From the NCBI RefSeq assembly GCF_037042905.1, contig NC_087254.1:11517103-11581102 (forward strand): a DNA stretch of 64,000 nucleotides. The letters are read 5' to 3'. This document shows, in pieces, positions 1 to 11,022 of the stretch. Below the pieces are notes generated by a model that was not told the DNA's origin, ran no database searches, and saw nothing but the letters and a program-made list of their open reading frames with translations. Position 1 is the stretch's first letter. Each line of letters opens with the position of its first letter. Source of the DNA: Lytechinus pictus (Eukaryota; Echinodermata; Echinoidea; Temnopleuroida; Toxopneustidae). The position numbers were made by a program, and so were the translations under genes.

Positions 1-650
1 ATGTGATTTCAAGCTTGGAAGCATTTGGAAATGGAAAACTCGGACTCTGCTTGCATTTTCCATCGATGCACTAAGGCTTCGGTCTCGAATTAAGAACAAG
101 ACCTACAAGAATTGGGGTTCACTTCCATTTATATTTCATGAAGTACCAATTGAAGAGGCTTGCTTTGATGACATCCCTGGCACCGTGTGATACAGTCTAT
201 GCAAGGGAGAAAGGTGGCTTAGGTAGAAGTCAGGCTTATTGCTTAGATCGCTTGACTTTCATTTTGTTTTTAGTGTTTGGTAATGGAAATGCCAGGGGAT
301 GTGCCCTTCCCCCTTTTCAGCATGTAAATATCCTTGATATTAAGCATTGACCAAACATTCAATAAGTTATCAATAATTTACATTTTTTATGCCTGTCTTA
401 TCATTAATTTTATGCTTTATCTAAATTATATTAAACTTTTAAATGTATAGTCTTTTTAATGCATTTACTATGGTTTTTACTATGTGTTTCATTGTGCCAA
501 CACCAACTTGTAAACATGATTTTTTTTCCAGCTCCTGCTCTTTTTTCATGTGTGATTATCAATGAAGACCATTTTTTAATTGAATTGAATTGAATCATGT
601 ATACTATAACAAATAAAAGTTTGTGTATTGGTTTTTTTTACATACACATA
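1..650. other. No gene recognised
   Basis: No supported frame. A TTGAATTGAATTGAAT short tandem near 580-597 followed by A-rich sequence may be the 3' end of a retroelement. Confidence 0.4.
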
Positions 651-686
651 TCATTATGGGTGATTATGATCGTATACAAGACCAGA

Positions 687-876
687 GGGTGTTTCACAAA
701 GATTTATGTATGACTTAGAGTCCCACTTAAATACCGAGTTGCATACGGTTATGAAAGGCTTGATCGTGTCATGAGGACGCCCACTACTGTGTATCTTTCT
801 ATAAGATTGCGCGTTGCATATCATGTACACCTCTGCATTTAAGTGCAACTTAAGTCATACTTTTTGTGAAACACCC
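687..876. mobile_element. Short MITE, GGGTGTTTCACAAA ends
   Basis: GGGTGTTTCACAAAGATTTATG at the left is mirrored at the right (CTTTTTGTGAAACACCC), with ATGACTT conserved further in. One of several 'TTTCAxAAA' MITEs in this window. Confidence 0.8.
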
Positions 877-878
877 CC

Positions 879-1063
879 AGGGGGCCATTTCATAAAGCTC
901 ATCGTAAGTCGCGTCTGACTTTACATACTACTGATGACCCTTTCTTGTGCTACATGATATATCCCTATGCAGCTGACTTTTAAATAGCACCTAAGATCAC
1001 GTTCCAGTCGTGCGTATACAGTCGTTCGTATCTTTACAAACAGCTTCATAAAATGTCACCCTG
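879..1063. mobile_element. Short MITE, CAGGGGGCCATTTCATAAAGC ends
   Basis: The left end CAGGGGGCCATTTCATAAAGC is mirrored by GCTTCATAAAATGTCACCCTGG. It abuts the MITE at 687, an insertion hotspot or a composite. Confidence 0.65.
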
Positions 1064-1498
1064 GATGTGACATTCACGTCAACATCCAAAAGACGTACCC
1101 AGGGGCTTGAACCTCAAACCCTCTGCATCAATGTTTTAATTCCACATGAAGGATATGCCACAATGCCTTGTTAAATTATTTGTGAATTAATTCAGCCTGT
1201 AGAGGAATCCTTTCAAAACTAGTTTTGATTGTAATGATGTTCTTATGACTTCTTCACAAAAGTGTTAGTGACAAGTCTTTGACCAGGACTTGAACTTGTG
1301 AGGCTGGCACTCTACCATTGTATCACCTTGTAGGCTTTGACCCATTAGCTCTACCTATGATCTTAATGTACTTGTATTTTATATTATATTTCCTGTACTG
1401 CAATTTAATGCATTTTGTTTATTTTTAAAGTTTTAGCTGAAATATTAATTACTTAAGGCTTACATCTTTTGCACAATATATCTGTAACTATATATTTA

Positions 1499-1720
1499 TG
1501 TCGTGGTGGTGGTGGCGTTTCTTACGTGATTGCTAAGAAAGCATGAATGCTTGTGAGCAAGCAACCAGAAGGTCGATGGCTTAAGGTCCTCTCTGAGGGG
1601 CCTGGTAATAAATGGTAAGAATGCCTTACCAAATGGCACTAGCACACCAAGTGGGATTGAATCCGGGTCATCGGAATCAGTCACCCCTGCTCTACCGACT
1701 GAGGTATCGTGTATCTCGTA
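1499..1720 (-). mobile_element. tRNA-derived SINE with (ACC)n tail
   Basis: On the minus strand, CTCAGTCGGTAGAGC is an A box and GGATTCAATCCC a B box. The body follows with CCAGGCCCCTCAGAGAGG, and the element ends in ACCACCACCACC. A different family from the one at 12911. Confidence 0.75.
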
Positions 1721-1826
1721 CAAAAGGTATTGTAAGCAAGGTAATTGTATAAAGGGTATTTTGTAGGCAGGCCATATGTAGCAACAGCCATGATTGATAA
1801 TAATTGCATTTCAGTTTTTCACTTCA

Positions 1827-1986
1827 GGGGAGCATTTCATTAACATTTATTGTCCGACAAGTTGTCAGACCTGACAACTTTCCTTGATGCTGATTGGCTA
1901 TGAAGCAGTGTTACTATGGTAACTGTCTGATTAAATGGGACTTGTCGGGTAAAATGTCTGACAACTCCTTTCATGAAATGCTCCCC
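1827..1986. mobile_element. 160-bp MITE, GGGGAGCATTTCAT ends
   Basis: Perfect ends GGGGAGCATTTCAT and ATGAAATGCTCCCC, then TGTCCGACAAGTTGTCAGA inside. A second copy is at 53735-53912. Confidence 0.85.
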
Positions 1987-2394
1987 AGGTCATATGTGAG
2001 CCAATATAATTGTCAGTATTTATTTATTTTTATTTATTGATATATTCATATTCCACAAATCCTCAAAGTACATTTCGTAATAAATAATTTTTACAATGAA
2101 AAGATTCATCAACTGCATAACACATGCAGGATTGAAACGTACCAATGAAATGAAAAAAGTGGAAGGGCCTACTGAAAAGCAAAGCTTGTAAGATGTAGTC
2201 CCCCTTTCAAAAAATTTATACAAGGGTAAAAGAAATGTTTTTATGGTCATTCTTCTAATGTAAGAAAATTATCTGCTTATCTCCCAGTGTGTGAAGCTCA
2301 GACCTCTTGATATTATTTCCAATTTTTTAAAAATCCCATTGAATACAGCTCCCTGGATGAGAACTCTCAAAAGGGCAAGCCTACACAGAGAATA

Positions 2395-2635
2395 AAACAC
2401 TGAAAAACCAGGGTGTTAATACTGACACCCGTTTGTGTACCTTGAGCACCACACCCTGAGATGTTAAAATTTCACCGTATAGAGATTGAACATAACACCA
2501 AAGAGTGTAAAAGTAATAACCAAAGGTGTTGTCATAAAATCTGTGGGTGTGGAACTAGCACCAAACATTTAACATGTTTAACACCGATGTAAAATGACTG
2601 GTGTATGTACACCCATCATCACCAGTTTTTTGCTG
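2395..2635. mobile_element. MITE with GGTGTTA/TAACACC motifs
   Basis: Spans AACACTGAAAAACCAGGGTGTTAA to an inverted TTTTTTGCTGTGT end. It shares ACATAACACCAAAGAGTGTAA with 47460-47500, so both are copies of one family, distinct in detail from the ACTGCAAAAA family. Confidence 0.6.
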
Positions 2636-2639
2636 TGTA

Positions 2640-4050
2640 TACCATTCCAAAGGGAATTTTCTTTCCTTAGGGAGATGTCCCATAACTGTACTGTACATAT
2701 TCTCATTTATGCCGTTATGAAAATCCTGATATATCTTATTTAGATGTGAACGTGTAATTATGTTAGGGAGATCAGACGTATGAACAGCCAAATTATATTT
2801 TGATGTGCGTGTTAGAGGTTGTATGTCATACTGTGATAGAGTTCTTGATCCTCAAATATTACATCTTTGAAGTTTGGAAATATTTTTATACAGCATTGAT
2901 TCTACCATTTGTTTAGGCTACTTAACACAATCCTATATGTACATGTTCCTGGGGCCGCAGAACCTGGGAGCTGAAGGGGGCGGGGGCTTCAGTCCTCCCC
3001 CTTTTTTTCTCCAAAACTGTCTACAAAAACGTAAAAATGACCATCTGATTGTGATTTTTTTGGCATGGTCAGCCCTCCCACATTCAAAACCATTTAGCGG
3101 CCCCATGTACAATTTGGGTATCGCACGAGCATTAAAATATTATTCTTTACTAAACTTTTGTTCCTAAACTATCAAATTAATAGAATGTTGTATAAATTAA
3201 TTTTTCAAAGATTATTTCTGCACTTTTTTTTAGTTTGTAAATTGTATCTGTAAGTAATTGTTAGATTTTTTATTAATAAGCAAAATTCTTTCTATTTTCA
3301 ATAGAAAATTGGATGAATTTATGAGCCTTGTGAGCAATCAAGAGAAAAATTAGATGGCTAATTCTTTAATCAAATATCAACAAATGTCTGACATTCCTCC
3401 ATTGTTTTACCAATGTCAATGTACTTACATGTAATATTTTGACAGAACGGAATCCTTTAGAGAGTGCAAACTGCTATTTCCTGTTTAATCAGTAGTATGT
3501 TATTTTGATGCAGTATAAAATTCATTTCATTTATTTTAGTGTTATAAATGACTTACTGCCTTGCTTTGTTTTGTTTGTTTTTGTACTTGCCACGTTGACC
3601 CTATTTATTACTCAGTTATATAACAAAAGTCATACTAGTGGTATTGTTGACAATAGTATATATAAATAGGTATAAAAAAAGAAAGAAATGGTAGTATAAG
3701 ATGTACCATGCTAATATACTCAGAAATTATAAAGGGGGAATAAGATTTATCATGATACTATATTTTATACCAGTATTCACAGAAGATGTTGTCCATTGCT
3801 CTGGAAAGTTCTAATTAGCCAAACGTTTAAATGTCAACCCATGGGCATGTATTCTCTAGTCCGATTTAATTTAAACTCTGGTTGTGGATCAATTTTGGAT
3901 GGCCTGTTGTGACATAATTCTAAAGAAACTAGTTACAAAACAAAATAAAATAGAATCATAGCTGGAGCAAGCCCAAGATCGAAAGTTAACACATTCTACT
4001 CAGAGCTTAAGCTGCTTACTTAAGGATATTGCAACCTACCAGCAATGTAT
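2640..4050. other. AT-rich, no gene recognised
   Basis: Only short frames without domain likeness. A 'GGGGCCGCAGAACC...GGGGGCGGGGG' piece near 2952-3000 recurs at 44950 and 62963 (GGGGCCGCGGAACCGGGG), so it is repeat-derived. Confidence 0.5.
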
Positions 4051-4051
4051 T

Positions 4052-4310
4052 TTTATTTATCAGTGTATCAATCGGCTTATGCCTGTTAAGTTTTCTCAGT
4101 TGATTGATACAAATCTGAATTTATATAAATGCAATACACGCTCCTCATCATTAATTCATTTGCCAAGACACAGTACGTGTTCTTATCAAAATAATATTCG
4201 TTTTATAGGTCCGAACAAGTAAAACAATTTATCTAAAGACATCAGAAATGCACCATCTTTGAATTAATCTAAAACAAAACTTAAGAAAAAACTTACATCC
4301 AGTCCCTAAA
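4052..4310 (+). pseudogene. C-terminal piece of a LINE reverse-transcriptase ORF
   Basis: The plus strand reads FIYQCINRLMPVKF, then NTRSSSLIHLPRHSTCSYQ, then IRFIGPN, NNLSKDIRNAPSLN and KTKLKKKL. This is the typical end of CR1/L2-type LINE proteins (NTR, hydrophobic, FxGPxxWN, L-P-x-x-I, K-L-K-x-x-L). Stops at the W and F positions show decay. The bases after it to about 4560 are probably the element's 3' untranslated end. Confidence 0.8.
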
Positions 4311-4559
4311 TTGAGAGATTTGCTTAGTTTCAGTTGTGGGTTGATTGGTTTGACGATTTATTTACTGTTTTATTTGATATAATGTACATAGAGTTGCCCT
4401 GATTTGTTTTTGTTTTTTGTCTTTGTTTTCCTTGTTATGTAATGTACTTTGTATTGATAACGTTTTTTTTCCATGTATTATGTCTTTATTGTCTATATGT
4501 TATGGTGCACTCGTCACAAGCTCTGCTTACTGAGTTGTCTTCATCATTAACAAATTATG

Positions 4560-5910
4560 AAAGAGCACAGTAAACATGAGAAACATACAATGTAAACAGA
4601 ATTTTGACATGTTTGGCTTTCCATAATTTTAGCAGACACCCATGGTCTCAGTTAAAACTGACTTCAGAATAGTTTGCCTATGGAAGCATTGATATCCACC
4701 AGGGGCACAGTTTTGAAAGTCGGGGGGGGGGGGGGGGGCGCTGACTATGCAAAAGATCACAAGATGGTAATTTTTACGATTCTTTGTACACATTTATTGG
4801 AAAACGGTGTGTGTGTGTGGGGGGGGGGGTTAATATTTGGTTTTTAACTGTTAACGCATAGGCCCTATACGGCGGCTCAACTACAGCCGGGGTCACTACC
4901 CAGTATCAAGCGCAGTATGGAGTATATACACATGTATATTGTAATTGCACAATGAAAATTGACATCATTAATACTATTATTAGTATTATTACTGTCGTTG
5001 TTGTTATTCTTATTATTATTAGTATGATTATTGTTCTTTTTATTATTATCATTAGGCCTATTATTCTACAACTGTTGCCCCCTTCCCCGCCCCATTCCTT
5101 CTGCAGCACCTGTCAATAGTCAGATCAGATCTTGTAGGCAGGACCACTGAAAGACCTCCGAATGGCTCAAAGTTTTTACATGGGAGTGTTTCATGAAGCA
5201 AGTATTGTCACTAACTGATTTGTTCTGATCTAATCAGATGCAAGGATTCGCAGTAGCTTGTAACAGAGGTAATTGAAAATCAACGACTATTTGTTTTGTG
5301 CAATGATCTCCGATTCTTTAAGTGGTCTTCGAGTGTAGAATGAAATATCTCGTAGGTCTCTGATGGTTCCTTGTTATTTTTAAATCAGTTTTTGATGAAT
5401 TGTATTTATATGTCATTGCTGTATTTGTAGAGTTTCTATCCCCCAAAATAATAATGATCATATTGTAAAGGTGATTTGTATTTAATTCATCATGAAAAAA
5501 AGAAGATATACTTTCATAAGAAGACATATTATCCAACACAATAAATTCAAATTTACACGAGATATTTACTCTTTATATATAGTAGTTCCGTACATTGTTG
5601 TAAAACACAAGTAAACTTGTTCCTGTTTCATTATAACTTCGTATAAAAATAAATTTCCATTAGAAGTTTATTTATCAGCCAATGAAATTTGAGGATTTCA
5701 GTACTGAGCTTGAAACTGTTGCACATTTGTTATTATAACAAGTTTAATGAAACGGGGCCGATGCCTTATTTTCTTGTACCTCCCTTAAAAAAGTTCTTTA
5801 TTTGAATAAAGAGCTCTTTGGTGAATGCGATTCATACACGAGATGAGATGTATATGAGTGCAGGGACGTGATACACGGTTGTCCTGATTACTTTATATAT
5901 ATATATATAT
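4560..5910. other. Low-complexity tracts and decayed repeats
   Basis: Poly-G tracts at 4721-4738 and 4820-4829, an AT-rich trinucleotide-like stretch at 4965-5060, MITE remnants near 5185 and 5615-5760, and a TA repeat at 5893-5913. No gene seen. Confidence 0.5.
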
Positions 5911-5913
5911 ATA

Positions 5914-6719
5914 CAGTGCGTCCCACAAAAAAAAAACGAAACCGAGATTTATCGATGATTTATCATAACTTTATCACAAATACAATAGACAAATGACATA
6001 CCATTGTAAAGCTTAGAATCTCCTCTTTCATCTGAAATTAGATTATTTCTCTTTCACGCATGAGTGAGCTAAAATAATTTGAAGAGGAGATACCAAAAAG
6101 TCATTTGGCGGGCTGTATCTGGGTTTCAAAAAGAAAACCAAGTTTTTTAAAAGTTCAATATCTGCTCTTTAATTTGATACCTCAATTACAGAAAATGGTC
6201 AAGAAATAACAAAGTTCTGGTTATTTGAAATAAGGCTTGAATTTCAATAATTTCATAAAATGAAGAGGTTTTACAGTCTACCGTTCAAACTCACTCGACA
6301 CTTTGTTTTGTCGACGATCAGCCATGCATTAAGTCTTTTGTTAACCATGCGATAGCTTCTGTGGGAAACCGGTGAAAACACGTTTATGGAAATACAAGTA
6401 TTGTTTCGAGGGAACATAACTTTTTTACTTCTTGACCATTTTTTGTGATTAAGGTATCAAATAAAAGAGCAGATATTGAACTTTTTAGTCATGTGATTTT
6501 CTTTTTGAAATTCAGATACCCCCGCCAAATGAGTTTTTGGTGTCCTTTCTTCAAATTGTTTTTGCTCACTCATGCATGAATGATGAATAATGTAAGTCAT
6601 ATAAGATGAAAGAGGAGATTCTAAGCTTTACATTGGTAGGTCATTCATCTATTGTATTTGTGATTTAGTTATGATAAATCGTCCTTTAATCTCGGTTTCG
6701 TTTTTTCTGGGACGCACTG
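5914..6719. mobile_element. Mariner-like MITE with long inverted arms
   Basis: Ends read CAGTGCGTCCCACAAAAAA and, inverted, CAGTGCGTCCCAGAAAAAA, inserted within a TA repeat with TA on each side, as Tc1/mariner elements do. The inverted arms are about 300 bp each (5914-6215 and 6425-6719) around a middle of about 200 bp. No transposase frame. Confidence 0.9.
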
Positions 6720-6739
6720 TATATATATATATGTGTGTG

Positions 6740-7980
6740 AGCGTGAGGGTGCGGGTGTGGAGGTGTGTGTTTGGAGTTATTTTTCACCAAATAACTAGAA
6801 TAGATTGTGAATAATCATCACGTTTATTAAGTAACATCCGATTGGTCTTTCTCAAGATTGGCAAGAACATTTTTTTTGGCGGAAATATTAACCAAAACTA
6901 GGACAGATCACGATGTAGGTTTTGAAAGGTGATAAACGAAATCGCCGCTATTAAGTCATGCTTTTCAATAGCTGATCCGTGATGATCCACTGAACACGAG
7001 ACAATGCTCTGATAAAATTAAAACCTAGTTTAGTTTCTCTTCAGAAGCACCAAGGATGAATTTGAGTGGGACTAGGCTATTTCAATGAGGAGGGGGGGGG
7101 GGGGCAAGGCACCCTAATTGTCAGGTCATATCTTTCTCAGTATTGAATAACCGGGGTTATATAGCTATTCACCCCGATCTCTCCTTTTGAAACATTTATT
7201 TCGTCTGTCTTTCTTTTCCTTCCCTTTTTCTCTTTTTTCACTACTTTCAAAATGATACACACGCAGTAAACACGCTGTTCAAAATATTTATACAACCTGT
7301 TTATGTAAACTTTACGGTTGTTGTTTAACTGTTTAAACAAGACACTTGTTTAAAAATACACAACATCAGCGTTCAATTCATGGTATTTAATCTTCAGTAA
7401 ATACTGTAAAGTACATATAGTTAACAGCGTTGTTTAAAACTTGAAATATCGTTTTTACGATGAACAGGAGGCATTCCTGTACCACCCACCCCCGTAGCTT
7501 CGCCTTGAGGACAAACGACAATGTATTCCATTTCTGTGATAGATTACCAGTGCTATCTGCAGGAATATATCCATGAATATCTTACAATTCAAATATTCTG
7601 TTTGATAAAATCGCATTAATGTACCATACATTGGAAGGGAAAGCTTCTTATATCTATATGTTTTCTGATATATCTGTACGTTGATCTAAAAATGACCATT
7701 ACCCTCAATTCATATTGACGATGATTCGAAGTATTAATGGTTATTTCAATACCAGAATTTAGATAATAATCCATCAAAATAAGCCCGCTAATGTGATCCC
7801 ATAGTGTCGGATGGAATAGCCTACTACTAATTGCTTCCCTCATGTTGTGAATAGCGAGTTTTCCCAATGGCAATGGGGACGGATTCTACTACAAAGTTAA
7901 TCTATGGACAATGTCCGCCAAAAACGGAATATATGCAATTTTTGTCAGCTGTTCCGGTTCAAGAATTTCCATAAGACTTC
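6740..7980. other. No gene recognised
   Basis: A GT-rich stretch follows the mariner-like MITE (6732-6775), and a poly-G tract lies at 7090-7104. The open frames are short and show no domain. Confidence 0.5.
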
Positions 7981-7984
7981 CAAG

Positions 7985-8220
7985 CTTTCCCTTTTTTCAA
8001 GATTCAAGAAGTTTATTTTTATTTCCATGACAAATATATATCAAATACAGATACAAATCAAAGTATGAGTACAAAATCAATTTTACCTCAGCATAATTAT
8101 ATAATAAAAGCTTGTATATAAAATAGTATTAAGCGTGTATGGAAATGAGGGGATCCACTAAAAAGCATTGCTTGTAGAGCGTGGATCCCCTGTAACGAGT
8201 TGAAGAAATAATTTCTATTA
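7985..8220 (-). repeat. Probable LINE 3' end, 'GGATCCACTAAAAAGCA' family
   Basis: A T/A-rich stretch starting TTTATTTTTATTTCC, then GGGGATCCACTAAAAAGCATTGCTTGT. Related pieces occur at 38560-38670 (GGGATCCACTAAAAAGCAGGGCTTGT) and 2016-2230 (CCTACTGAAAAGCAAAGCTTGT). The shared 3'-like part with varied lengths suggests 5'-truncated retroelements on the minus strand. Confidence 0.5.
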
Positions 8221-8428
8221 AGCAATTGAGAAAAGGCTAAGTAATAACAGTTAATGAAATGTGGAAATTCATTCGATTGTACAAAATGTACAAATATACA
8301 ATATTATAAAATGTGATAAATAGGAAAAATATTTAAAGGAAAAAAAAGAAACATCGTTTTGTCATAATTATGACGGGCATTTTCAATACATTTGATGGTT
8401 CTTTAATACACCGTACATCACGGAGCAA

Positions 8429-9512
8429 AACATAATTATCATCATCAGCAGCACTGTCACCTTCACTACGACCATCATCATTATCACCACCATCATTATC
8501 ATCACCACCACCTTCACCACCATCATCATCACTATCATCAGCAACAGCAGCACCACCACCACCTTCACTACCACCATCATCATCAGCATTACCACCATCA
8601 TCATCATCATCAGCATCACTACCTTCACCACCACCATCATCACTATCATCATCATCACCATCACCACCATCATCATCAGCATCACCATCTTCACCACCAT
8701 CATCATCAGCAGCAGCATCACCACCTTCACCACCACCACCATCATCAGCAGCGGCAGCACCACCACCTTCACAACAACCATCATCACTATCATCATCATC
8801 ACCACCACCATCATCATCATCAGTACCACCACTTTCACCACCATCATCATCAGCATCACCACCATCATCATCACCATCATCATCAGCAGCATCACCACCT
8901 TCACCACCACCACCATTATCATCACCAACAGCACCGCCACCATCATCATTATCACCACCTTCACCACCATCATCATCACCATCATCATCATCATCATCAT
9001 TATCATCATCAGCAGCATCACCACCTTCACCACTACCACCATCATTATCCTCACCAACAGCACCACCACCACCATCATCATTATCATCAACAGCACAGTC
9101 ACCTTCACAATCACCATCATCATCATCATCAGCACTACCACCACCACCTTCATCACCATCATCACTATCATCATCAGCATCACCACCATCACCACCATCA
9201 TCATCACTATCATCATCAGTACCATCACCTTCACAATCACCATCATCACTTATTATTATCATCATCATCAGCAGCACTACCACCACCACCTTCACCACCA
9301 TCATCACTATCATCATCAGCATCACCACCTTCACTATCATCATCATCATCAGTACCACCACCTTCACCACCACCATCATCATCATTACCACCACCATCAT
9401 CATTATCATCATCATCTGCATCACTATATGCAGCAACAACAGCAGCAGCAGCACCACCACCACCACCACCTTCACCACCACCACCATCATCATCACTGTC
9501 ATCATCAAAATA
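8429..9512. repeat. 1.1-kb CAT/CAC/CAG compound microsatellite
   Basis: Imperfect array of CAT, CAC and CAG triplets with recurrent CACCTTCACCAC blocks, so it has a higher-order unit of 35-60 bp. It stays free of stops in several frames and gives long Met/Val-rich or Asp/Gly-rich readings that are not genes. Confidence 0.95.
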
Positions 9513-10480
9513 TTTCAATCAGAATATTCGCCTTTTCAAAGAATACAATTGATGTACATGTAAAGCTACAAATGACAGGTGAATAAGAAAACAACATTTT
9601 ATTTTACAGTGCATCACTATACCTCACCAGGTGTAAAATGGAAATGGTCGTAACGATACAAATAAAAATATTTACATTAAAATTGAGAAATACTTGAAAA
9701 TCAGCCTCATATGCAATACATAACATTTTAAAAACCAAGACGACGTATTACACGAGTCAAGTACTGTTTAACTTGCTGTATAGTATTCGGATATATAAAC
9801 ATGGAATGTGTCTTTGATTTTATTATACATACACACAGATACACATTTGTTATGTATATTTTCTTTGTTCTTACCGCCTTTGTTCTTACTACTGGATGAG
9901 CCGTACACATTCTTGTTCTAAAAATGTGTGGATATGTGAAAGCTTGAATGCAATGAAGGCCAGTAACCCCCCCCCCCCCCCGAGCATCATCCACTTTCAT
10001 TGTTCCGTGCTATGCATGCTAGCTATGGCTAACGTATCACGTTATATGTCCTCACCCCCCCCCCCCCTTCGAGGGAGGGGGCTGTGTTGGTAACGAATTT
10101 CTCAATATCAAAGATGATACTTTTTTTTCAAAAGCTTTGACGTCAAATCACCCGTGTTGGGCCATGCAGGGTGACGGAATACGAACTGCCCTTCGGCCTA
10201 TACACGCCTCCCTCGCTTTGGTTACTCGCATATATATAGCCCGCATGAAATTAGAGTCAATTAAAGTCAAAGAACACATTACCCCCCGCGCCCATATTGC
10301 CACTATATAGTAATGTAACATTCAACATTGCACAAAAATTGTACGAATATATCAATAACAGCAGATCATGATGCCCCCCCTCCGCAAAAGAAAAAAATAA
10401 TTTAAAAAAGTGTGGACATCGAGCCTGAAATATGACACGGGACTAGCATATACAATACATGGTATCAAATATGTTAACAT
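9513..10480. other. Intergenic, downstream of the GPCR
   Basis: Poly-C tracts at 9967-9981 and 10056-10068. No coding likeness; it may include distal 3' untranslated sequence of the receptor. Confidence 0.5.
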
Positions 10481-10790
10481 TACCCGTATAAAACCAACAC
10501 ACTAGAATAGTGTAATACCATAGAGCTAGCTCTATGGTAATACTAAACACTTTTTTCTGCGCATTCCCACCGTGAATGACATTGCTGTCACTGTCCTCCC
10601 CCCTCCGGAAAATACTGAGCCTAAATTATATACACCGACATGGACCTACAGCAAGACAAGGCTACCGGATATAGCAAAGACTTGGTGCTAAACCTCGTAT
10701 AACAAACCACACCAGAATAATGTGATATAGTTCATTCTGTATCATTCACATTGCTATCATCGTCCTCACCCCCTCCGGAAAATACTAGCC
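10480..10790. repeat. Degenerate tandem duplication at the 3' end of the GPCR
   Basis: About 170-180 bp is present twice. CCCTCCGGAAAATACT occurs at 10600 and 10780, and GAATAATGTGATA-like and CATTGCTxTCA-like stretches keep the same order. The unit includes the last seven or eight receptor codons and the 3' untranslated sequence after them. Confidence 0.7.
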
Positions 10791-11022
10791 AATCGGGTAC
10801 GCAAGGCATTCCAATCTATCCGACAACCAATCAGCGAGCGGTATCTAGCGCGCACGCGTCGGTTCATGAACGAATAAACGAGTGGATCGAGCAAGGAGTT
10901 TGAGTATCCAAGCCACATACTGACCACGCCCAGCCAATGAGATGGATCGATCGGTATAAAGCAAGAATGGATGATGAAGTACGGCGTCCAGCACACAACG
11001 GTCGTCATTACCAGAAGAATAC
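10766..11022 (-). CDS. GPCR exon 5: TM6, TM7, C-terminal tail and stop
   Basis: 257 bases, starting in phase 1 at a CATCTCTAG acceptor. It holds TM6 (LLVMTTVVCWTPYF), TM7 (WLGYSNSLLDPLVYSFMN), an amphipathic helix 8 rich in Arg, and a short tail ending IFRRG then TGA at 10766-10768. The longer open frame to 11101 runs into the intron and is not coding. No canonical AATAAA was found close downstream. Confidence 0.93.

Noticed and set aside
8333-9518. Long Met/Val-rich and Asp/Gly-rich open frames (391, 288 and 90 residues)
   Set aside because: They are translations of the CAT/CAC/CAG microsatellite; several frames are open at once and none has domain likeness.
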